From Chondrus crispus (Eukaryota > Rhodophyta > Florideophyceae > Gigartinales > Gigartinaceae), in assembly GCF_000350225.1 (NCBI RefSeq), contig NW_005178579.1:194346-218227 (forward strand): a DNA stretch of 23,882 nt. Reading direction: 5' to 3'. The position numbers were made by a program, and so were the translations under genes. Position 1 is the stretch's first letter, and each line of letters begins with the position of its first letter. Shown here one piece after another: positions 9,473-17,400 of the stretch. The notes beneath the pieces are model-generated. The model had not been told where the DNA came from, ran no database searches, and saw only the letters and a program-made list of their open reading frames with translations.

Positions 9473-10140
9473 ACATGACATGATTTGCGCCGCGGGTGAC
9501 GGGTGCCATCCCGTGCGTCGCTCTCTTGGCGGCCGGCCTGCTCGCTCTGCCGCTCGGTCGCGCCGCTCGGTGTCGGGAGGGCGGGGGGGCACGGGATCGG
9601 GGTGTGTGGTTTTTGCTTGCAGACGGCATATTTTTTCGCATAGGCGTATCTGGGAATGCGTTCAGGTTGTGGAGATGCGGACGCTGATCATGGTTTTACT
9701 GACTCGTGGAAGCGCATTCGCGCGGAACGGATTTCCAGTGGCTGGCTCGAGCCATTTGTCGGGAACACCGAGTTGGTAACGGATTTGTGACCGGACTGGA
9801 GATAACGTTGTATTGGTGCCAAGACGGACAAACCGAGAAAACGTTTGTCACGACGGAGGGTTCTGTACGTAACGACGCTCGGAAGCAGGGTTACCGACCG
9901 GACACTAATTCGCGTTTTGGTGGGTTGCAAGCACGCAGACAAACATCGGCTGCATCGAGCTCTTGGTCTCAGGACGCGACCCAGCCGCATCACGCAATAC
10001 TGTAAAGACAAACGTGAGGAGTAAAGCGAGAGAGAAAACGTATTCGAAAAATCCACGATGACTGTTTGTCCAAGCGGGAATGTGGCGCAGTCACTGGTGC
10101 CATGGCAACGCACCTGCCACAAGTGCGCGACTGGGCAGCA
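9473..10140. other. Convergent intergenic region
   Basis: This stretch lies between the stop codons of two converging genes and should hold both 3' untranslated regions. Open frames within it are under 150 codons, overlap one another on both strands and look non-coding. No RNA gene, strong palindrome or repeat was seen. Confidence 0.6.
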
Positions 10141-11340
10141 TCATGACTTAACGTTTTTGGATTTCGGCTTGCTGGGTGAAGGCTTGAGCGGCTTCTCGCT
10201 GCCGAAGCAGTTGCCACCGTAGGCGCCATTGGGCATGTCGACGACGCAGTCAAGAGCTTTGTTGACCTTGGCGAGATAGGCATTGACCGTAATCGAGTTG
10301 GGGTTATCGCTAATACCATTAACATGAGTGTCGATATAAGTGAGCAGGCCCGAGTCTTGGACGCGAACTTTCCTGGTGAAGAAGCATGCCGAATTCTCGA
10401 TCTCTTCGCGGAAGGTCCAGGTCTTACCGTCCGGCTCCTGCTGATCGATGTAATACGGATGCTGGCCCGAGTGGACTCCGTGATGCATCCAGGCGACGTG
10501 GCGTAGAGAGTGCGAGACGTTGGAGGTGTTAAAGCGGGGGTGGTTGTAGGCGACGGTGGCGAAGAAGTGCTCCTCGGGCTCGAGCGAGTAGGCGAAGGCG
10601 AGCAGCATGCGGCGGGCGTACGAATCGCCGAGCACGAAGGAGGCGAAGTCGCGGTGCAGAATCATCCATGCCTCAGCGGCGGCGAAGGTGAAGGCCGCGA
10701 CGTCGGAGATGGGCTGGTCGGAGTACGAGTCGACGACGGCGCTCTCCGAGTCGTTGAAGGAGAGAGAGGTGTCCGTGTACAGGCGGTCGTAGCGGAAGCG
10801 CTTGCTGTCCTTCCACCAGTCCGGCTCGGCGAAGCTGAAGAAGCTGCGGTTGCGCGCGGAGAAGTCGCGGGAGGCGAGCAAGGACATCTGGTTGTGGACC
10901 GAGACGAGCGGGTAGTCGGAGCCCGACAGGTTGATGAAGTAGGTCCAGTCGGGGTGGGCGTCTAGCGCCAAGTGCATGGCCGAGAGGAGGTTGAGCACCA
11001 TGGAGATGCCACGGTACGTGACGACCTCCGACGGCAGGAGGCGGACGTTGTGCTTGTAGCGCGGCGAGCCCTTGAAGAGGATGGTCTCCGCGTGGCGGCG
11101 CTGCCACAGCGGGATCTTCTTGTCGAAGTGGACGACGTACAAGTTGTCGTCGTGGTACACGGAGCGCAGCAGGCGCGGGAGGAGCGCGAGCGTGGGCTCG
11201 GAGATCTGCAGGAAGTAGGCGATGGAGACGGGCGCGGCGCGCGCCTGCGCGGGGAGCAGCAGCAGCAGCAGCAGCAGCAGCGGCAGCAGCAGCCGCACGG
11301 GCGGCGCGAGCGGCAGCGGGGCGCGGGCGGGCCAACTCAT
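10141..11340 (-). CDS. GT14 family glycosyltransferase (Branch / core-2-I-branching type)
   Basis: The protein has 399 residues. It opens with a very hydrophobic N-terminal segment (RLLLPLLLLLLLLLP, residues 16-30) followed by AQARA, either a cleavable signal peptide or a type II Golgi anchor. The catalytic region carries family GT14 landmarks: VHFDKK (70-75), FINLSGSDYPL (135-145), AEAWMILHR (222-230) and PEEHFFATV (255-263). Related enzymes transfer GlcNAc, xylose or glucuronic acid from UDP-sugars to glycoproteins or proteoglycan-like polysaccharides in the Golgi. The sequence does not show which sugar is used here. Several N-glycosylation sequons (for example NLS at 137, NTS at 271, NVS at 274) suit a lumenal protein. 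There is almost no stem region, and the C-terminal tail is lysine-rich (KPKSKNVKS). The gene is divergent from RPS3A and convergent with the ESCRT-III gene. Confidence 0.85.
   Translation of the reverse strand: MSWPARAPLPLAPPVRLLLPLLLLLLLLLPAQARAAPVSIAYFLQISEPTLALLPRLLRSVYHDDNLYVVHFDKKIPLWQRRHAETILFKGSPRYKHNVRLLPSEVVTYRGISMVLNLLSAMHLALDAHPDWTYFINLSGSDYPLVSVHNQMSLLASRDFSARNRSFFSFAEPDWWKDSKRFRYDRLYTDTSLSFNDSESAVVDSYSDQPISDVAAFTFAAAEAWMILHRDFASFVLGDSYARRMLLAFAYSLEPEEHFFATVAYNHPRFNTSNVSHSLRHVAWMHHGVHSGQHPYYIDQQEPDGKTWTFREEIENSACFFTRKVRVQDSGLLTYIDTHVNGISDNPNSITVNAYLAKVNKALDCVVDMPNGAYGGNCFGSEKPLKPSPSKPKSKNVKS
11256..11294 (-). repeat. CTG/CAG trinucleotide repeat encoding poly-Leu
   Basis: On the plus strand the run reads (GCA/CAG)n with one CGG interruption. 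On the coding minus strand it is CTG repeats encoding the leucine core of the GT14 signal segment. It is an in-frame, potentially length-variable microsatellite inside a targeting signal. Confidence 0.85.
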
Positions 11341-11722
11341 GAGGGGCGGAGGGCGAGGTTGGCGGAGGGCGGAGCTCGGCGGGGGGCAGGCGAAGGATCG
11401 CGCATGGCGGCCGGGCGCGGGCTTCTATTGATAGGCGCGGGGCGGCGGGGGGGCGGTGAAAGGGGACCGCGGTCAGCGAAGGGCACCTTGGCGCGCGCGC
11501 GCGCTCTTTGTGCTCGGCGATGACGTGCGCAGGCAGCAGGCGCAGCCTTGCAACGTGGCACACGTGTGCGCGCGGAGGCCGGCGACCGACCCCTTGTACA
11601 AGTTGTATGTCGCCCGCGCATGCGCGCGCCGCTGCAGGCAACCGCTGCCGCCTCGGGGCCGGTGCCAGGGGCCAGTGGAAGAAGCAACCGCTGCCCGTCC
11701 CCGATTGGCTCGGGCCGGAAGA

Positions 11723-11771
11723 ATGACGTGTGGAGCCAATCGGCCGCCCCCCGGTTGGCTCCACAAGTCAT
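11723..11771. repeat. 21-bp imperfect inverted repeat with CCAAT core
   Basis: Left arm 11723-11743 and right arm 11751-11771 are reverse complements at 19 of 21 positions, around a 7-base C-rich spacer. The left arm contains TGACGTG and GTGGAGCCAATCGG. The shared word TGTGGAGCCAA is fully conserved. It lies roughly mid-way between the two divergent start codons. Confidence 0.85.
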
Positions 11772-12055
11772 CGCCCCGCACACGTGTGCGCGTGCACCAC
11801 GCACAGGCGGCCTCGCGTGGAACGCGTCCGCACGCGTGCCGCCTTACGAAGCGGCCCGCCCCCGCGCGCCACTCGACGCGCGCCACTTGTCCCACGCGAG
11901 ATTGCCAGGCAGCCTGTCATCACGCGACGCGAACCTTACAACGGTACGCGTAGCACAGGTGTACAGCATGTACACCAATCACTTGCTGGCGGAGGACAGG
12001 CGACGGTGGAAGTAAGAGAGAGAAATCCAACCGCGCTTTACACCGCCTGACAGAC

Positions 12056-12062
12056 AACCCTA
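12056..12062 (+). promoter_or_regulatory. Telo-box-like element upstream of RPS3A
   Basis: The word AACCCTA lies 172 bases before the RPS3A start codon. In land plants, interstitial telomere-like boxes (AAACCCTA) near the transcription start are typical of ribosomal protein and other translation genes. Here the match is one short word in a GC-rich region, so it could be chance. Confidence 0.35.
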
Positions 12063-12233
12063 GCTCGCCGTCCCCCGCCACACGTCGCACACGTTGATCG
12101 CCGCCGCATCGCCGGCGTCCGCACCGGCCTTCACCCCCGCCACCTCTCCCATCTCGCCCTCCCACCACCGAAGGAGACACCGCCGACGAGAGACAAGCCC
12201 CGTTCCGCACGCCCCGCGAGCCAACTCTGCATC

Positions 12234-13366
12234 ATGGTAAGTTTCGCCCCTTCCACGAGCCTCCAGACGCCTGCGCGTCGCCTGCGTCGCGCTGTGCCGT
12301 CGCGGTCCCACGCGCGCCGCCCGTGTCCCGCCTTCGCCGCCGGGCCGGCACGCCCGCCCGCGCGACCCGCAGATCGCCGCCCGCGACGCCCGCACCGATA
12401 GTGATGCGTGCCCTGCGCGATGCCGCAGTGCCATTGCGGGGAGTGCCGCCACCCTACGATGCGCGCCCCGCCGCTGCCGGCATGCCCGCGACGTGCCAGT
12501 TTGCCCCTGCGTTGCCGGATTGACTAACCGCGAGCGCCCCGTTTCCCACCCTACCCCCCGTCGCCTTGCAGGCTGTCGGCAAGAACAAGCGTCTGTCCAA
12601 GAAGGGCAAGGGCTCCCGCAAGAAGCAGATGGACCCCTTCATGCGCAAGGAGTGGTACGATATCAAGGCCCCCTCCGTCTTCGCCGTCCGCCAGGTCGGC
12701 AAGACCCTTGTCTCGCGTACCCAGGGAACCAAGATCGCGTCTGAAGCGCTCAAGGGCCGCATCTACGAAGTGTGCCTCGCCGATCTCCAAAAGTCGGAGA
12801 ATGAGGCCTATCGCAAGATCAGACTCAAGTGCGAGGAGGTTCAGGGCCGCTCGTGCTTGACCAACTTTTATGGAATGGATCTTACAAGGGATAAGCTCTG
12901 CTCCCTCGTCAGGAAGTGGCAGACTATCATCGAGGCCCACGTCGATGTCAAGACCACCGACGGCTACTTGTTGCGTATGTTTGCCATCGGCTTTACCAAG
13001 CGCCGCGACACACAGGTCAAGAAGACCACCTACGCCCAGAGCAGTCAGATCCGCGAGATCCGCGCCAAGATGGTCGAGATCATGATTCGCGACGCCTCGG
13101 CCTGCGACCTCAAGGAGCTGGTACGCAAGTTCATCCCAGAGGTTATCGGTAAGGAGATTGAGAAGGCCGTGTCGGGCATCTTCCCGCTCGGCGATGTCCA
13201 CATTCGCAAAGTCAAGATCCTCAAGGCCCCCAAGTTGGATATCACTAAGTTTATGGAGCTTCACGAGGCTGGCGGTCAGGCAGAAGATGTCGGTATGCCT
13301 GTCGAGACACCGGACGAGCCCGCAGCTCCAGCGGAACCCATCCCTGGTGATGATCCAGTTGAATAG
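12234..13366 (+). CDS. RPS3A: 40S ribosomal protein S3a (eS1), two exons
   Basis: Exon 1 is only the start codon ATG (12234-12236). It is followed by GTAAGT and a 335-base intron ending CAG at 12571, and exon 2 runs from GCT at 12572 to TAG at 13364-13366. The joined protein has 265 residues and begins [15 protein letters not shown], a near-universal eS1 N-terminus. Further family blocks are [47 protein letters not shown] and [12 protein letters not shown]. eS1 sits on the small-subunit platform near the mRNA exit and takes part in initiation. Length matches the usual 260-265 residues. The final 30 residues are acidic and Pro/Ala-rich, as is typical of the variable tail. The ATG has A at -3 and, once spliced, G at +4. 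It is the only gene in the window with a visible intron. Confidence 0.97.
12237..12571 (+). other. Spliceosomal intron immediately after the RPS3A start codon
   Basis: The intron begins GTAAGT directly after ATG and ends in TTGCAG after a C-rich tract. Translation without splicing would not reach the conserved eS1 sequence in frame. The two sites give the exact family N-terminus, so the splice is well supported. First introns at or near the start codon are common in ribosomal protein genes of intron-poor eukaryotes, where they can boost expression. Confidence 0.93.
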
Positions 13367-14432
13367 AGACCCAACGGCTTTTTGCTAAACACAGCTTGTC
13401 ATTTGTAAACTCTTAACAATCTGTGTATCTTCCTTGCGCTTTGCCCTTTTTTTAAAACGCTCAAATGCCCCTCCTGATTCTTGGAGCAATGGCGCATCCC
13501 ATTCTGCAGAAGCGGGTTCAAGGTTCGGCACATTGCGCGGTGCCATGTGATGAGGGGGTTTCACAGTCCACCCACGTTTCTTGAAAGCCCTTTTCGCTGC
13601 TGCAGCAGTTTTAAGCTCTTTTTTTCTAAAAAAATGCTGTTGCGGGTCTATTTCTAGTCTGCTGAAGATTGCTGCGTTTGTGGGCCCCTGGCAAAAGCAT
13701 CAGGTTCCAATCCTCTCTGATAAACGCGATACCACCGAATATAGAGGGTGTCGGTTTAGCGCACCTCTAGTTTCTTCTCCTTAGAAGATTTTGATAAAGT
13801 TCACGAATTGACGACGGGAACGCCCATGTAACCCCCTTTCTCCATCTACTGACACTGCGCAATGAAAAAAAGAATGTTCCCTCGCCAAAGTTCACTTTTC
13901 ATCACATGAATGTCGCAAACTTGTATACACTGAACATCAAATAGTTTGATTTTCGCTTGTCCCTCCCAGATGTACGTGTTTAAATCGTTGTTTCATTTCT
14001 TGCCTACAGCATGATTCATCTGCAAGCTCGCTTTGAGTTGTTTTCTTTCACAATATGGCTATATCGTCAACGCGACCTTTTTTCTGTCAGCTCATCTTTT
14101 AGCGAGCTTTGTCTTTCGACAACTTTCACATGCCTAGCAAACCATAGTTCTACAACTCAATTACTTTAGCCCTTGGTTTCAGCCCCCACGTTGACCCACA
14201 ACATCGATACTCTACTTCTCTTGCACGCGCTTAGCTTATCTCAGAAAGCATCCAGTCCTGACTACTGAGAATCCTATCGCCATCTCCAAGCAATAGTGCA
14301 TCTGCCGCGAAGTGCGCTCACGCGAACATCCTTTGCTTGAACATTGTCATCTGTTGGAACGCGCTGCTGCTTCTGCATAACATATACAACGCACTGTGCA
14401 TTGGGAAAGCGCATCCTCCCATTTCATAAGAG
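13367..14432. other. Intergenic region, AT-richer, no supported gene
   Basis: This 1066-base region between two plus-strand genes holds the RPS3A 3' flank and the promoter of the REJ-like gene. It is visibly richer in A and T, with T-runs (for example 13447-13454 and 13618-13626), than the flanks to its left. Open frames are short. TGATGA and CTGA words near 13550 and 13660 were considered as a C/D snoRNA and rejected for lack of a terminal stem. No repeats or RNA genes were recognised. Confidence 0.6.
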
Positions 14433-17400
14433 ATGCGTATTACCTCTTGTATTGCCAGATCTCTGGTGCTAAGTTCGTTCTTTGTCTCAGTCGCTGTTTC
14501 AACTTCGACCTTCGAGAAAGATGTATTTGGATATCTTTTCGAATCCAGTCATATCCTGCAAGAAGCCCCCCAAGAAGGCATCAGCCTTCTCTCTGGTGGT
14601 AGTCAAGAGGCCTTTCTGCTCGATGGCGAAACGGATGATGTCATTTTCTCCTACATCTTTATGCCTCCCTCGGGAACACTTCTGAATCAATATGAATTGA
14701 CTTTTGCATGTGACTCGCTTGCCATCTACGATCCAGGGCAATGTTCGGTTAACAACGCCGAGACGCAAATTGTCGGCTCCGATGCAACGGCGTATAACAC
14801 CACGGTCTCCTGCATGTTTGCACAGTTTCCTGGTACCATGTCTTGCGAGCTTTCGGCTTCCCGCAGTGCGACATCGACACGGGCAGTATCCATTTCTTAT
14901 GATCAAAACATGTCTCTCTCAAGTATGAAGAGTGGCATGGTGCGACAGACGGCTCTTGCGACATACACTTCTCCAAAAACAGAGGTTTCAGTGTACGGAA
15001 TTGTTCTCTTCACTCCCGGTACTTCGGGACAGGATTTCGCGGGTGCAAACATAACATCTGGAGGTTCAAACTCGTACCAGCAAGCCGAATTTGATCGTAC
15101 TTCACAAGGGGTGAGGGAAATAACAATTTCTGCATTCGTACCAGGAGAAGGAGCGGTAACTGGTTCATCTGCTGTGGATTTGATGAATACTGCGACAATA
15201 ATCACTACCGTGGAAGATCAAATCTTGAAGTATGACCCATCCACTTGCCTCCTGGGAAATGTGACATTCGTGGATGGCACCCTCTCCCTTCCTAGTCCGG
15301 ATTCCTGCAGTATTGGAGTTGCATCTGCGGGGGAAACAAGTAATGCGAAGATGGGATTTCAGTTCAGACCGTATAAATCCGGCAAGTTTGTCTTGAAAAT
15401 GTCTTGGAATGCCTTGGGAACAAACGCAGATAGCTATGAGCAAAGCCTATCTCTTCAGATAATAGAGACCGCACCCCCGGTACTTGTCGATGTTCAAAAG
15501 GAGCAAGTGTACAAAAGCATTCCCTGTGGAAGCCAAAAGCTCACCATCGTCGCATATAATGTCAGATTCGCGGAAACAAGGACTCTTTCCGTAGCCAACG
15601 CAGACGGAACGACAGCGACGTGGTCGGAAATCGCGAATTCTTTTTCGTACGATTCGTCCCTGGATCAATCATCAATGGACTTTGAGAGCCCTGGTGGTAG
15701 CGGTTCAGCTGCCCCGATCACTCTTCAAGCTATCTTCGGGACAGAAACGAGGCTGGGGGTAGTTATTACTTCAGGCGTCGATGCCACCGTATCTTTCTCC
15801 ACACCCCCAGGCCTAACTGCTATCAGTCCAGATACGTCTTCAGTGGGAGGTGGGGATCTCGTCGTACTTACAGGGTCGTTCGAAAGTCTTGGCACTGATG
15901 GAGTCGTTCGTGTTGGAGGGTTCATCGTACCCGAAGAAGATGTGACAGTCGTTAGCACGACTCAAATATCTTTCAAAACTCCTCCGCTTTCCGCACTAGG
16001 AAGCTCTTACGTATACGAAGTATCTGTTGGTGTGTGTGCTGAACGATCTTCGACGCTAAAACTTTCATACACCGTCTCTCCGGTTGTTTCCATTACCGCC
16101 ATTGACACTGGTGTCGATGAAACGGGTTCTTATATCATTCCACCAAATGGCATTGCTTCCTTCCTTGCTGATGTTTCAGGAAACAACGTTGGAATAGAGT
16201 ACACTTGGAAAGTTTTGACTTCTGGAGAGGATGCAGTAAGCACGGGGGACCTGACTACTGATTCGCAAGTCTTCAACCTCGCCTCCACAGTTCTCACATC
16301 TTCCTCCGAAGTTTACAAAGTGGTGTGTGTAGTACAGAACTCTCTCGGCTTGACAGATTCCGCCAACATCACGGCAAAGCTAAGCCAGGAGGGCACCCCT
16401 CTGTTGACGGTGATGGTATACGGTGTCGAAGACATTTCTCGATCGACCGATACTGTGACGCTGGTGCAGTCGTCCGTTCAGTTTCTAGAAGACTCAAACA
16501 GTGTATCTAACCTTGCAGATTCAACCCTTGTCATTGAATGGACCTACAACGGCCAGACATACAGGTCTGACAACTCAACAGCGGACAGCGAAATAACTGG
16601 ACCGACACAATTTGGACTTGAGTTCAACATCGCAAGAAAGGATCTCATCGTTGGGGAACAAATTCTCACACTATCCGTATATATAGCCGAAAATCCTGAC
16701 ATTCGTGGTTCGGCCGACGTGAAGATTCGAGTCCTGCCGTCAGCGCTGCAACCCGTAATCAACAGTGGCGTTAATGGAACACTTATTTTGGAGGGAAATG
16801 ACTTGGTTCTCAATGCTGGAGACTCATTTGATCCTGACATACTTGAAGGAGAAGGTGACAGTTCTTCAGGACTAACGTACGAATGGATGAGCTGTAGAAA
16901 GTCGCTGACGGCCAGTTTTTCGATTGGTGCTGAAAGCTGCCTAGACATCCTCCCTAGCTCTACTTCAACTTCTGAGATCTCGATCCCAGCCGCATCGCTC
17001 TCGAACGCTCGTTTAGATGATTCGATGGAAGGAGACCCGACATACTTCTCGTTTGGAGTCACTGTGAGGAAAGGGAACAGATTAGCTGAGGCATATTCTT
17101 TCATCGAGGTTCGTACGGTTGCTGATACAGAGCCTATTCCGCTGCTTGCGTCACTAAAAGTAGTTGACATCAAAGGCGTTGCTCTGGAAGAGGTTACTAT
17201 ATTCTCAGATATCATTATCCAACCTACAAGTGGCGACTCTTCTGTTAAGTGGGCGTTCGATATGTCCCGTCCCGGCCAAAGATATCTTTTCTCACAGAAT
17301 AGAGTTCTCAAGTCAGGTGCAGGATTTGTTACTTCGAATCGCATTCAATCACGAGATCTTCTTGGGTTCAGAGCTGGAGCCCTCCAACCATCCACTGAAT

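Larger units (their letters stand above)
11341..12233. promoter_or_regulatory. Divergent promoter region, GT14 gene / RPS3A
   Basis: The 893 bases between the two divergent start codons are GC-rich and dense in palindromes. Direct observations: ATTGG at 11704-11708 and CCAAT at 11736-11740, forming a perfect 10-bp inverted repeat (11701-11710 with 11734-11743); a 21-bp imperfect inverted repeat (11723-11771); two copies of the palindrome GCACACGTGTGC (11558-11569, 11778-11789); a direct repeat GCAACCGCTGCC (11638-11649, 11684-11695); three ACGCGT words between 11820 and 11955; a palindrome GGTGTACA-gca-TGTACACC (11958-11976) followed by another CCAAT; and AACCCTA at 12056-12062. CCAAT and CACGTG cores are common eukaryotic promoter elements. 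Their function here is inferred. No open frame in this region looks coding. Confidence 0.6.

Noticed and set aside
10673..11764. 363-codon minus-strand frame overlapping the GT14 gene
   Set aside because: It is a GC-rich shadow with an Arg/Ala/Pro-rich translation; the overlapping GT14 frame carries the real family motifs.
11456..12050. Several 100-165 codon frames in the divergent promoter
   Set aside because: They overlap each other on both strands, are Arg/Pro/Ala-rich as expected from GC-rich non-coding DNA, and cross the palindromic elements.
13547..13670. Possible C/D box snoRNA (TGATGA near 13552, CTGA near 13660)
   Set aside because: No terminal stem flanks the boxes and no convincing C'/D' pair is present; both words are common by chance.
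16544..17344. 266-codon antisense frame within the REJ-like gene
   Set aside because: It lies wholly opposite a well-supported coding region and has no recognisable domain.
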